From Hofstenia miamia (taxonomy: Eukaryota; Xenacoelomorpha; Acoela), in the NCBI GenBank assembly GCA_004352715.1, contig SCFE01000066.1, positions 1,875,311 to 1,939,310 of the forward strand: DNA of 64,000 nt. Reading direction: 5' to 3'. Shown here piece by piece: positions 48,584 to 57,878 of this stretch (position 1 is the stretch's first letter; every line of letters starts with the position of its first letter). The notes beneath the pieces are model-generated. The model worked only from the letters and a program-made list of their open reading frames with translations, was not told where the DNA came from and did no database searches. The position numbers and the translations under genes are program-made.

Positions 48584-49650
48584 ATGGATTATGATGAATA
48601 TAGAAAACTAGTCAATCTTGAAGATGAAGTCTCTAAGCAAGAAAAAAAGCTTTTACAACAAAAACGTAACTACATTAACCAACAAAATGAAGTTTAGTAC
48701 AACTTACAAGAAACATACAAACCTATTACAAAAACTATTTCAGATCAAGGAGATCTATTAAAAGAACAAACAAATGTTATTAAAGAAAATCTAAGGGATC
48801 AAACAAATGAATTAGTTCAAATGGGAAAAAATCAAAGGCAATTACAAGATGCAATAGAGGATTGGAAGCCATATAATCTTAATAATCTACAACAGTTAGA
48901 AGATGAAAGTTCTTTCAGAGATGAGAGTTCTCTTGGAGAAGTAGGAGCAAAGGCTCCACAAATTGAAACCAATTTTGACATAAATGTTCTAAATAAATAT
49001 AGTTTAACTTTACCAAATGAACTTAGAACAAGTAATAATACAGAAAGAGAAGAAATTATTAAGCAAATAAATGAAATTATAAAAGATAATGGTATAAAAA
49101 AGACAAGATTAACCAAAGCAAATAAAATATTGGAAAAGAAATATCATGAGTTAAAAGTTAAAATTGATGAAGTTGAAATGCATAAAGTGGAAGAAAAAAC
49201 AAATTTAACAAATGATGAGCAAGCACATTATGATAAAATTATTTATGACTATAATGAAGTTGTTGATAAACATGACGAAAATAATGACAAATATGATAAA
49301 TTAGAAAATGATAGAAAAGAATTAGATAAATATAGAAATTTTATAAAAATTATAAAAGAAAGTACTCAATTGGTTGACTCTCATGAATCTGTGGATGGAA
49401 ACATTCAAGGAAAAGGACTCAAGAAAAAGAAGTCTTTCCCCCTTAAAGTTGATGACAATATGTTTGGACTTACATTTATAGATTTGGATAAATTATATAG
49501 AGAATATATTTTGGAAGCTTACTATGTAGATCAAAATGGTATGCCTTATGGAAAACCAATTATTTCTGAACCAATTGATCAATCCTTCATAGATCTTTTA
49601 ACAAAGAGATATAATAAAAAACAAGATAAATACACTGAAAAGTCTAAGAG
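48584..49650 (+). pseudogene. Polinton coiled-coil protein, copy A (nonsense mutation, runs into gap)
   Basis: Same start (MDYDEYRKLVNLEDEV) as the 440-residue protein at 55656. A CAG-to-TAG change at 48695-48697 truncates it after 37 codons; an internal ATG at 48821 could restart it. Its first ~130 codons and its C-terminal block (from FGLTFIDLDKLYREYI, about 49459) are almost identical to copy B, but about 150 codons between them have diverged strongly. The gap begins inside the identical block. Confidence 0.85.
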
Positions 49651-50650
49651 NNNNNNNNNNNNNNNNNNNNNNNNNNNNNNNNNNNNNNNNNNNNNNNNNN
49701 NNNNNNNNNNNNNNNNNNNNNNNNNNNNNNNNNNNNNNNNNNNNNNNNNNNNNNNNNNNNNNNNNNNNNNNNNNNNNNNNNNNNNNNNNNNNNNNNNNNN
49801 NNNNNNNNNNNNNNNNNNNNNNNNNNNNNNNNNNNNNNNNNNNNNNNNNNNNNNNNNNNNNNNNNNNNNNNNNNNNNNNNNNNNNNNNNNNNNNNNNNNN
49901 NNNNNNNNNNNNNNNNNNNNNNNNNNNNNNNNNNNNNNNNNNNNNNNNNNNNNNNNNNNNNNNNNNNNNNNNNNNNNNNNNNNNNNNNNNNNNNNNNNNN
50001 NNNNNNNNNNNNNNNNNNNNNNNNNNNNNNNNNNNNNNNNNNNNNNNNNNNNNNNNNNNNNNNNNNNNNNNNNNNNNNNNNNNNNNNNNNNNNNNNNNNN
50101 NNNNNNNNNNNNNNNNNNNNNNNNNNNNNNNNNNNNNNNNNNNNNNNNNNNNNNNNNNNNNNNNNNNNNNNNNNNNNNNNNNNNNNNNNNNNNNNNNNNN
50201 NNNNNNNNNNNNNNNNNNNNNNNNNNNNNNNNNNNNNNNNNNNNNNNNNNNNNNNNNNNNNNNNNNNNNNNNNNNNNNNNNNNNNNNNNNNNNNNNNNNN
50301 NNNNNNNNNNNNNNNNNNNNNNNNNNNNNNNNNNNNNNNNNNNNNNNNNNNNNNNNNNNNNNNNNNNNNNNNNNNNNNNNNNNNNNNNNNNNNNNNNNNN
50401 NNNNNNNNNNNNNNNNNNNNNNNNNNNNNNNNNNNNNNNNNNNNNNNNNNNNNNNNNNNNNNNNNNNNNNNNNNNNNNNNNNNNNNNNNNNNNNNNNNNN
50501 NNNNNNNNNNNNNNNNNNNNNNNNNNNNNNNNNNNNNNNNNNNNNNNNNNNNNNNNNNNNNNNNNNNNNNNNNNNNNNNNNNNNNNNNNNNNNNNNNNNN
50601 NNNNNNNNNNNNNNNNNNNNNNNNNNNNNNNNNNNNNNNNNNNNNNNNNN
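49651..50650. other. Assembly gap of exactly 1000 N
   Basis: Placeholder-size gap joining copy A (+ strand) to the PolB gene of copy B (- strand). The missing parts of both (late genes of A, polymerase palm/thumb of B) would fall here. Confidence 0.99.
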
Positions 50651-53378
50651 TAATAGCCTATAATGGCAAAAATAGAATGTTTTATCATATTGATCACAAA
50701 TAAGCTTTGGTGTAGGACAAACACTTTTAAGAGCAATTTGATTTTGATATTCACTATGTTCAGAAGGGTCTACCTTTCTTTTAACTGGACAAAATGGAAA
50801 GTTTTTTGTTTTATTTTTTAATTTATTTGGATATGATAAATCACACTCAATATAGTATCCAATAGGACTGTTATCAGAAGTTCTGATTATTTTCTCAATT
50901 AGGTCCTCATTTACTTCTAAAAACTTAAAATCACTATAAGGAAGGTTTTGTTTCATTGCCCAGCCATATAGATTATTTGCATCAATATACAAAATTTTGT
51001 TTTCATCTGTTGATTTAATATACCCCATTACAGAACTAATTCCACCCTGAATATTTTGTTCAATTGAAAGTACAATGTCAGAATCTTTCAAATAATCTAA
51101 TTGAACATTTGTAAATTTTAATCCACATTGCCAAGTATATCCAAGTAATGAGTATGCCTAACATGGATTTAAACCATATTTTTCTTTACCAAGTTTAATA
51201 AAATTTTCAAAAATATCTGCTAGTAAAACTACATCAACTTTTAACTACAACATTGTCAATTCCTTTCCAGATTTAATGTCATACTTTTCAATTACTTTAT
51301 TAGTTCTTTCTATTTCATCTTCATTTGGAGCCCTTTGAGTTAGAGTTGAAAAGTATTCTAATTTTTTATCTGGAAGTTTTTCATAAGATTCAGGAGTATC
51401 AAAAAATTCGTATGGATAGGTTAATTTAGATTGTACAAGTTCACATTCACCAAAATACTTCTTTAGAATAGGCTTTTTCTCAAGATTATTTGCTAAATTA
51501 TTTAATGATGATGCAAAAAATCTGTAAGAATCCAAAAACCTTATACAACCATATTGTACAGAAATATATTCTTCTTCAGTTTTACATAAGGGTTTTATAA
51601 CCAACTCTTCTTTACATTTAAATAATTCATTGAAAAATAAATGTGAATCATATTGTGAATAATTAGGAAAATACTACTACTACAAGACTATAATATCCGT
51701 AGCCTAAAATGATGCTTTTCTTGTATATATTTCATGTCTTTTTATTATTTTTGTACATTATTGACGCTATTTAGAGAACTTATCAGTTTCTGAAATTGTA
51801 AATAAAAGTCTCTAAATATAGAATATCTTATCTTATCTTATCTTACAATGGTACAAATGCCATTCATTGTTTTTGAGCCATCAAATTACAATTATTACAA
51901 GCTCCACCTCTGTATTTCCCAGTTAAATGACAATGATCTCTTACTAGTTTTAAGGGCAACTCTTTACCTGACAGGTCCTTTGGCTCTCTTGCACATCCAC
52001 ATAAATAACATTCCTTTGAATTTTTAAATTCTTCATTTTCTTTTTTAGTAATTTTCATTGAAATGTCACATTGAAACATAAAGCAAAACTTGTTTTCTAA
52101 TTTTTTAATTTTTTGAATAAATACTTCAACACAATCTTTTCCAAAATAAGAGATGTATTTTGACTTACATAATTCAGGTATATCTGATTTTACATAGATT
52201 CCAAAAGCAATAGGTAATTGATTACATAAAATTGTAGTTTTATCAACATCAGATAAATTACATTTACTCTCAACCTTTTCATTATAACATTCAAAATCCG
52301 CATAAATTCTAAATGGAACATCTATTTTATAATGATAATTTTTAAATTTAATTTGATCTTCTTTTGGAAAATATAATTGTGTTGTGTCTTCATTTTTACA
52401 TAATCTAATGTGATTTTCAAAAGTTGACTTTTTTCTACATTTTAACAAACACTTCTTACAAAAGTATAGTTCATCTTTACTTAAATCCTTGTATAGTACA
52501 CATTTCAAGTTTTTTATTAGAACAAAGTGATTTTCATACACCCCCAAATCAATTGCATTTTCATCAGAATAATAAATAGGTAATACATTATACGAAGTTT
52601 GTGCACAAACTTTTAGCTCATAAACATTAACTTTTATTCCATTTTGTTTAATAAATTTTTCAATTCCATTTATTGTTATTGGAAATGTTATTCCATTTAA
52701 ATTGTATTTATCTAGATATTTTTCATAAACACATGTTCTATTTTGATTAGTAGAACTAGGGTGTTGTGCTGCAATTATTGACCACAAAAAACACTTATCA
52801 TCATTATTAATAATATTTAAAATTGAAGAAGATTTAATTGGTAATTTAACATATGTTCCGCCCCAAGAAATTTTGTACATTTTAATATTTATACTATGCA
52901 CTCCAATGAATACCCAGTTTGATCCTTCTAATTTTTCAAAATCATCAATAATTTCCTTTAATTTTGAGGAAATATTAATATTATTTACTTCATTTTTAGC
53001 TTTTATTTCTTTCATTTTAAATTGATAAGGAACTATTACATCTTTAAGTGTATCTTCAAAACCTTTTGTAAATTTTAAATAAAATGAGACATTATATTTT
53101 AATGGTTGGTTGATTATATTAAAATATTTTATTAATGTTTCTGTAAACAATGTATTAATATCTATAAATGGAATTAAGGTGTCTTTACCCTTAAAATTAA
53201 CAGTTGCATTAACATAATTTTTATTTATCTTAACTGTTGGAATATATCCATTAATTGTAAAATCATGATTCTTTTCTACATTTTTTAAATGTTTCTTAGT
53301 TTTAATATGTGCATTATAATTTTTCTTAGCAATTGTCAAATTACAAGTTTCACAAGTGATATTTTTTCTTGTTGTCAT
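50651..53378 (-). pseudogene. Polinton protein-primed DNA polymerase B, disrupted and C-terminally missing
   Basis: Starts at 53378 with MTTRKNITCETC, a U1-like C2H2 finger (C9, C12, H24, H29). Family landmarks follow: NNDDKCFLWSI (about residue 190), a Cys4-type cluster, exonuclease I motif RIYADFECYNE (about residue 355), and a zinc/HNH-like VRDHCHLTGKYRGG block. A TGA at 51864-51866 ends this 504-codon part. Then come six more matching codons, a 174-base LINE tail (51672-51845), and the polymerase resumes with exonuclease II (NYSQYDSHLFF, about 51640). In-frame TAGs occur at 51245-51247 and 51158-51160, the first immediately before LKVDVVLLAD (exonuclease III). Polymerase motif A, DANNLYGWAM, follows at about 50970, and DKTFYFCHYR just before the gap. 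Motifs B and C are missing. The enzyme would replicate the element DNA from a terminal protein primer. Confidence 0.85.
51672..51845 (+). mobile_element. 5'-truncated LINE insertion (3' UTR only) inside PolB
   Basis: About 174 bases interrupt the polymerase gene within the exonuclease II region. They end in (TATCT)n: GAATATCTTATCTTATCTTA. The UTR word TTGACGCTATT and the tail match the 3' end of the LINE at 43827-46868. This is the form expected of a severely 5'-truncated LINE product. Confidence 0.8.
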
Positions 53379-53405
53379 CTCTCTATATATATTGTCCAGA
53401 AAAAA
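53379..53405 (-). promoter_or_regulatory. Start-proximal promoter-like signal of PolB
   Basis: Read on the minus strand: TTTTTTCTGGACAATATATA followed by TAGAGAG and the ATG. It has the T-tract and TATATAG parts shared with the other Polinton genes, with a longer spacer between them. Confidence 0.5.
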
Positions 53406-53424
53406 TTTTTTGAAAATAATGTTT

Positions 53425-54375
53425 CTATATATTTTTTATTTTTACCCAACTGTTAAATTTATCAGGATATCCTGACCACTTAACAAAGGCCATTCCATTC
53501 TTTTTTCTTAAAACTTTTTCAATTCTAAATATATCTTGATCAGTAATTTGCAATTCTTTTTTATAAAATGATCCTTTTATTTCTTCATCAGCTAAGTCCT
53601 TCAATGTGTATGTTATAGGGTCTGTTAATTTTAATTTATCAATAATAAATATTTCTTCAGTCCAGTTTGGTGTATAACCTTTATCAAAAACTTTCCTTTT
53701 AAGTTTGCTTATTCTAACTTTATCACCTACTTTAAATTTGAATTTAAGCACTGATTCTTTAGCATCTAGGTTTTCAATGTCATTGTACAAATTGTTGTAA
53801 ACTTCATCTTCATTTTTCTCTTTGGAAGCTTCAATTGGAGTCATTTTTATAGAACTATGTTTTGTATTATTGTATTCATTTAATATTTTAGGAAGTATAT
53901 CCAAATATTGTGTATGATTCTGCTTTGTGAATTCTTTCCACATTTTATTTTTAATTGTCCTATTAAATCTTTCAACAATTGAATTCTTCTCAAGATTTTC
54001 TGTTGAGTACATCTTTATTTTATATTTGTCACATAGTTCTTGAACATATTTATTATAAAATTCCTTTCCTTTATCAACCCATAGAAATTTTGGAACTCTA
54101 GAGGATGAATGTAATTGATCCTTTAATGCATCTCTAACAGTAGGTCCAGTTTTATCTTTTAGTGGAATAATCCACCCATACTTTGAAAATGCATCTACAA
54201 TCATCAACAAATATTTAAAACCTTTGTTCCATTTACTAAATTTTTGCATATCAACTAAGTCAGCACACCAAATTTCATCTATATGATTTACAATCACCTG
54301 TCTTCTTCTAAAATTTCTTTTAATTGGTTTGTGAAGTTCATTAGCTAAAGTTTCCTGTGGGGTCTCCTTTAGAGT
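53425..54375 (-). CDS. Polinton retroviral-type integrase with chromodomain
   Basis: From the GTG at 54297, a 290-codon frame carries a DDE core: D13 (WCADLVDM), D75 (LWVDKGKEF) and E109 (SIVERFNRT), i.e. 33 residues between the last two. An SH3-like basic stretch and a C-terminal chromodomain (IFRIEKVLRKKNGMAFVKWS, about residues 256-275) follow. The layout is typical of Polinton integrases, which insert the linear element and make 6-bp target duplications. The frame is open upstream of 54297 to 54435 without any ATG, and that upstream part contains the family motif ELHKPIKRNFRRRQ. The first ATG inside the frame lies after D13. The ORF therefore lacks a usable ATG start; entry from the PLA2-like ORF by a -1 shift on the A9 run at 54375-54383 is one explanation. 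It has no internal stops. Confidence 0.85.
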   Translation of the reverse strand, partial: TLKETPQETLANELHKPIKRNFRRRQVIVNHIDEIWCADLVDMQKFSKWNKGFKYLLMIVDAFSKYGWIIPLKDKTGPTVRDALKDQLHSSSRVPKFLWVDKGKEFYNKYVQELCDKYKIKMYSTENLEKNSIVERFNRTIKNKMWKEFTKQNHTQYLDILPKILNEYNNTKHSSIKMTPIEASKEKNEDEVYNNLYNDIENLDAKESVLKFKFKVGDKVRISKLKRKVFDKGYTPNWTEEIFIIDKLKLTDPITYTLKDLADEEIKGSFYKKELQITDQDIFRIEKVLRKKNGMAFVKWSGYPDKFNSWVKIKNI

Positions 54376-54872
54376 TTTTTTTTCCTTCCCAAACCTAACA
54401 TATGTTTTGTACCAATAACATTTGAAACTAATAACTTATCAAATATTTCACGGATATTCTTAGGTTTAACATTTCTTAAATTATTCAACATTTGTTTGTC
54501 ACAGCTAGCTTTCCCCTTTTGACCTTTGTTATAACATATATCATGTTCTCTAGAAATAGCATCAATTTGATTATATGGCTGTACATTATTTTTCAATTGT
54601 TTCTGTAAAGGATTATATGGTCCAGTATATTTATGATTTGGAAGTGTGAAACCTCCTTTTGGTTTTGGAAGGTAACCAATTGCTTTATGAATATCAAGAC
54701 CTTCACCAACTTTACTTCCCTTTCCAACAAATTGTGTCTTTTTACTTCCACAATTGCTACAAATTGATTTCAGCATATTTCTTCCATTTTTTGTTGTAAG
54801 TAATTGTCCTGAGCCTGGAATGGAACCTGTTAATCTTTTTTCTTTAACACAGTAAGTTAAATTAGTTGTCAT
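54369..54872 (-). CDS. Polinton/adintovirus protein with zinc ribbon and parvovirus-type phospholipase A2-like domain, 167 aa
   Basis: The start at 54872 follows a TTATTTTATAG box. The N-terminus has YCVKEKRLTG and CSNCGSKKTQFVG (C38, C41), a ribbon-like layout in which one expected cysteine of the first pair appears to be glutamate. The C-terminal domain has a calcium-loop-like YTGPYNPL (residues 82-89), then the catalytic-type REHDICY (H110, D111) and a second CDKQM helix. This is the arrangement of secreted and parvoviral VP1 phospholipases A2; related domains are known in adintoviruses. In parvoviruses the activity opens endosomal membranes during entry; that role is only inferred here. 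It ends KKKL in a lysine-rich tail and overlaps the integrase frame. Confidence 0.75.
   Translation of the reverse strand: MTTNLTYCVKEKRLTGSIPGSGQLLTTKNGRNMLKSICSNCGSKKTQFVGKGSKVGEGLDIHKAIGYLPKPKGGFTLPNHKYTGPYNPLQKQLKNNVQPYNQIDAISREHDICYNKGQKGKASCDKQMLNNLRNVKPKNIREIFDKLLVSNVIGTKHMLGLGRKKKL
54375..54383 (-). promoter_or_regulatory. Candidate A9 slippage/-1 frameshift site
   Basis: Nine A residues on the coding strand, one sense codon before the TAA of the PLA2-like ORF. A -1 shift here avoids that stop and enters the integrase frame. Confidence 0.35.
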
Positions 54873-54918
54873 CTATAAAATAAGAAGAAAAAAAAATATT
54901 TTCTTTTTTCCTTATATA
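54873..54918. promoter_or_regulatory. 46-bp divergent promoter between PLA2-like and ATPase genes
   Basis: On the + strand TTTCTTTTTTCCTTATATA directly precedes the ATPase ATG. On the minus strand TTTTTTTTTCTTCTTATTTT followed by ATAG directly precedes the PLA2-like ATG. Two signals therefore sit back to back in 46 bases and must drive both arms of the element. Confidence 0.6.
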
Positions 54919-55551
54919 ATGAAGATTATTAATTATGATACTCCAAAAGTGAAAAATGACAAATCACCAGTAGATTTCTTACCAGAAGACTTTAGAATGC
55001 TTATATGTGGAAAATCAGGATGTGGAAAAACTAATTTATTAATGGATATGATTTTAAGACCTCTTATATATTATGATAAATTATACATCTATACTCCAAA
55101 TTTTCATCAAGAAAAAATACAAAATCTAATTAAGATAATGAAAAGCATATCAAATCAAGTAGGTTATAATGTTTTGGAAATATTACCAGAAGAATTTCTA
55201 AAAAACACTAATGAGTATTCAACAACAGGTAGAAAAATAGTTATCTTTGATGACCTTGTAAATGCCCCAGAAAAGACACAGAATAAAATTGCAAATCATT
55301 TCACTGATGGTCGTCATCATAACATATCAACAATCTATATTTCACAATCATATTACAATGTTCCAAAGAAAATAAGGACAAATTGCACACACATGGTTTT
55401 ATACACTCCTGTTGATAATCGTGACAAAAATTCAATTGCTAAGGATAATTCTTTTAATCCAGACCTTTTTGAAAGTTTGTCTAATTATGACTTTCTTTTT
55501 GTGAACAAAGAAAAGAAGACAGTACATAAAAACTTTAATGAAACTTTGTAA
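54919..55551 (+). CDS. Polinton FtsK/HerA-type genome-packaging ATPase, 210 aa
   Basis: An intact frame. Walker A GKSGCGKT lies at residues 31-38, after a MLIC strand. Walker B is KIVIFDDL at about 107-114 with both acidic residues. A STIYISQSYYNVPKKIRTN block at about 138-157 has the sensor glutamine and basic residues expected of the A32-like branch. Length fits Polinton and adenovirus-like packaging ATPases (about 200-260 residues). It would translocate linear dsDNA into a capsid. The ATG lies at the end of the TATATA box. The TAA is followed after about 100 bases by the coiled-coil gene on the same strand. A one-base deletion relative to this copy disables the gene in copy A. Confidence 0.9.
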   Translation: MKIINYDTPKVKNDKSPVDFLPEDFRMLICGKSGCGKTNLLMDMILRPLIYYDKLYIYTPNFHQEKIQNLIKIMKSISNQVGYNVLEILPEEFLKNTNEYSTTGRKIVIFDDLVNAPEKTQNKIANHFTDGRHHNISTIYISQSYYNVPKKIRTNCTHMVLYTPVDNRDKNSIAKDNSFNPDLFESLSNYDFLFVNKEKKTVHKNFNETL

Positions 55552-55582
55552 TGAGCACACAGCAAAGTGTCCTTTATTTTAG
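55538..55582 (+). pseudogene. Counterpart of the tiny overlapping ORF, copy B (frame broken)
   Basis: Same ATG position and MKLCN start as in copy A, but a one-base difference sends the frame to TAG at 55580. The rest of the sequence, ending in YCKRCG and TAA, is still readable in the next frame. Confidence 0.3.
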
Positions 55583-55630
55583 GAGTTAAGGGACAACATG
55601 TCCTGTATTGCAAAAGATGTGGGTAAAAAA

Positions 55631-55653
55631 TATTTTCTAAAATAATTATATAA
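55631..55653 (+). promoter_or_regulatory. Start-proximal signal of the coiled-coil gene
   Basis: TATTTTCTAAAATAATTATA followed by TA lies just before AATG. The TATATAA part resembles the other boxes; the T tract is weaker. Confidence 0.4.
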
Positions 55654-55655
55654 TA

Positions 55656-56978
55656 ATGGATTATGATGAATATAGAAAACTAGTAAATCTTGAAGATGAA
55701 GTCAGTAAGCAAGAAAAAAAGATTTTACAACAAAAACGTGACTACATTAACCAACAAAATGAAGTTCAGTACAACTTACAAGAAACATACAAACCTATTA
55801 CAAAAACTATTTCAGATCAAGGAGATCTATTAAAAGATCAAACAAATGTCATTAAAGAAAATCTAAGGGATCAAACAAATGAATTAGTTCAAATGAGAAA
55901 AAATCAAAGGCAATTACAAGATGCAATAGAGGATTGGAAGCCATATAATCTTAATAATCTACAACAGTTAGAAGATGAAAGTTCTCTTGGAGATGAGAGT
56001 TCTCTTGGAGAAGCAGGAGCAAAGGCTCCACAAATTGAAACCAATTTTGATATAGGTGTTCTAAAAAATTATAGATTAATTTTACCAAATGAACTTAAAA
56101 CAATTAATAATACTAAAAAAGATGAACTTATTGCACAAATAAATGAAATTATAAAAGATAATGGTCAAAAAAAGACAAGATTAACCAAAGCAAATACTAG
56201 ATTAAAGAAGGAATATCTCTTGTTAGAAGATGTAATAGGTCAATTTGAAAACAAAATAAATAAATTAACATATGATGAACAGTCAAAATATGAGTCATCT
56301 ATTGAACAATATAATGAAATTGTTGATAAACATAATGAAAATAATGCACATTATGATGTCTTAGTAAGAGATGGGGAAGAATTAGATAAATACAGACATT
56401 TTGTAAAATTTATAAAAGAAAATACTCAATTGGTTGACACTAATGTATCTATGGAGGGAAATATCCAAGGAAAAGGACTTAAGGGTAGAGATACTCAACC
56501 CCTTAAAGTTCATGAGAATATGTTTGGAATTACATTTATAGATTTGGATAAATTATATAGAGAATATATTTTGGAAGCTTACTATGTAGATCAAAATGGT
56601 ATGCCTTATGGAAAACCAATTATTTCTGAACCAATTGATCAATCCTTCATAGATCTTTTAACAAAGAGATATAATAAAAAACAAGATAAATACACTGAAA
56701 AGTCTAAGAGAGTATTTAGGAATCTGGTAAAACTAGCTGGAGTTACAGGTAATCGCAAAAATCAAAAAGTTAAAAAGATAATTAAGGGTCAAAGTGTTTT
56801 CTACTACAATGATCCTTCACAATTAATGGATCACTTAGAATTACTTACTTCTTCTAAGAATGCTGGAAATGATAGTGCTCAAATTTATAATGAAATTATT
56901 CAGTTAATTGATGAATTAGTAAGATTGAAAGCTATTACTAAAGATGATGTTAAGAAGTTTTACAATAAATTTTCTTAA
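55656..56978 (+). CDS. Conserved Polinton coiled-coil protein, 440 aa
   Basis: An intact frame. Residues about 1-130 are charged and heptad-rich (coiled coil: EVSKQEKKILQQKRDYINQQ and following). Residues about 130-265 are a variable Asn/Lys/Glu-rich helical part. From FGITFIDLDKLYREYI (about 288) on is a folded, conserved domain that ends with GQSVFYYNDPSQLMDHLELL and a short helical tail. A C-terminal YYNDPxxLxxRLxLLxxSxxAGN block is familiar from uncharacterised proteins of Polintons and adintoviruses. No enzymatic motif is visible. It lies between the ATPase and penton genes, so a virion-structural or assembly role is likely but unproven. Confidence 0.75.
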   Translation: MDYDEYRKLVNLEDEVSKQEKKILQQKRDYINQQNEVQYNLQETYKPITKTISDQGDLLKDQTNVIKENLRDQTNELVQMRKNQRQLQDAIEDWKPYNLNNLQQLEDESSLGDESSLGEAGAKAPQIETNFDIGVLKNYRLILPNELKTINNTKKDELIAQINEIIKDNGQKKTRLTKANTRLKKEYLLLEDVIGQFENKINKLTYDEQSKYESSIEQYNEIVDKHNENNAHYDVLVRDGEELDKYRHFVKFIKENTQLVDTNVSMEGNIQGKGLKGRDTQPLKVHENMFGITFIDLDKLYREYILEAYYVDQNGMPYGKPIISEPIDQSFIDLLTKRYNKKQDKYTEKSKRVFRNLVKLAGVTGNRKNQKVKKIIKGQSVFYYNDPSQLMDHLELLTSSKNAGNDSAQIYNEIIQLIDELVRLKAITKDDVKKFYNKFS

Positions 56979-57000
56979 GAAAAATCATTTTTCTTTTTTT

Positions 57001-57017
57001 CTTTTTTCTTTATATAG
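57001..57017 (+). promoter_or_regulatory. Start-proximal promoter-like signal of the penton gene
   Basis: CTTTTTTCTTTATATAG ends 5 bases before the ATG at 57023. Confidence 0.6.
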
Positions 57018-57022
57018 TAGAT

Positions 57023-57784
57023 ATGACTGAAATTCCTCTATTTCTAAATTCAAATTATGAAAATGTTGTAGGTAAACCTTCTGATTTCACAGTAAAATTT
57101 GTAAATCCCATAAGATTATACACACAACCACATTACATTTGCTTAGATCAAATAAATATGTCATACTCTTGGTACAATATTTCTGAGGAGTATAAGAACA
57201 ACAAAATTGAATATTCCCATGATGAGGGTCTTACTTGGAATAAAGTTACATTTCCTGATGGTATTTATCAGTACAAAGATATATCAGCATATATAAATAA
57301 TGAAATTGCAGCAAATGGTCATGGATTAAAAGAAAATAATAATAAACATGTTGAAATTATTTTTAATGAGAATACTTATAAGGTATTGGTTTCATTAGAG
57401 ACTAAAATGTATTTAAAATTTGATAAAGAATTTGGTGATCTACTAGGTTTTAAGTTCTTAAATGAAAACCATCCAATGCTCTTAAAAAAGACTACAATTT
57501 CAAATCATGTTCCTAACATTACAAAGGGAATTGATAACATTTTAATTCATTGTTCTCTGATAAGTGATAGCATATATAATGGAAATTCTAGTGATATAGT
57601 ATTTACTTTTCCTACAAATGATTTAGTATCAAGTTATCCATTTACAAAACAACCTTTGCGCAAATTATTCAACAAAATCAACACAAATGAAATAAGAGAA
57701 ATAAGAATATACATTACTGATAGTCAAAATCAAATTATTAATTTAAATGATAATCATGTTCACTTAGTATTTTTAATCAAATAA
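57023..57784 (+). CDS. Polinton minor capsid (penton-like) protein, 253 aa
   Basis: An intact frame. The N-terminus MTEIPLFLNSN starts a run of beta-strand-like segments. Markers include a YICLDQINMSYSWYNIS block (about residues 38-54), the GDLLGF turn (about 138), and the C-terminal REIRIYITDSQNQIINLND followed by HLVFLIK. This matches the single jelly-roll minor capsid protein (family PY) of Polintons, whose last strands read RIxITDxxGxxIxLN. It would form the capsid vertices. The length (about 250) is typical. It follows the coiled-coil gene by 44 bases, with its own T-tract/TATATAG signal. Confidence 0.8.
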   Translation: MTEIPLFLNSNYENVVGKPSDFTVKFVNPIRLYTQPHYICLDQINMSYSWYNISEEYKNNKIEYSHDEGLTWNKVTFPDGIYQYKDISAYINNEIAANGHGLKENNNKHVEIIFNENTYKVLVSLETKMYLKFDKEFGDLLGFKFLNENHPMLLKKTTISNHVPNITKGIDNILIHCSLISDSIYNGNSSDIVFTFPTNDLVSSYPFTKQPLRKLFNKINTNEIREIRIYITDSQNQIINLNDNHVHLVFLIK

Positions 57785-57804
57785 GAATATTTTTAAAATT
57801 TGTG

Positions 57805-57836
57805 AGAAAGACTTTCTTAAGGAGAACTTTGTTCTC
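57805..57836 (+). terminator. Two small hairpins after the penton gene
   Basis: AGAAAGACTTTCT, and GAGAACTTTGTTCTC at 57822-57836, both form short perfect stems. The word AAGACTTTCTT recurs at about 57851 just before the next T tract. They may be 3'-end signals; their function is not shown. Confidence 0.3.
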
Positions 57837-57860
57837 TGCTTTCCTAGGAAAAAGACTTTC

Positions 57861-57876
57861 TTTTTTCCTTATATAG
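57861..57876 (+). promoter_or_regulatory. Start-proximal promoter-like signal of the 83-codon gene
   Basis: TTTTTTCCTTATATAG ends 2 bases before the ATG at 57879; with the ATPase and penton signals it gives the clearest consensus. Confidence 0.65.
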
Positions 57877-57878
57877 AT

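Noticed and set aside
48821-49650. Independent gene starting at 48821
   Set aside because: It is the coiled-coil gene downstream of the TAG at 48695, not a separate gene.
49579-50754. Long minus-strand frame across the 49651-50650 gap
   Set aside because: Open only because N is not a stop; the real polymerase frame is a different one.
51158-51247. UAG recoding: in-frame TAGs in PolB and copy A, plus a tRNA-like sequence with CTA
   Set aside because: PolB also has a TGA and a LINE insertion, copy A also has a frameshift, and intact genes nearby show no in-frame TAG. Decay explains it better.
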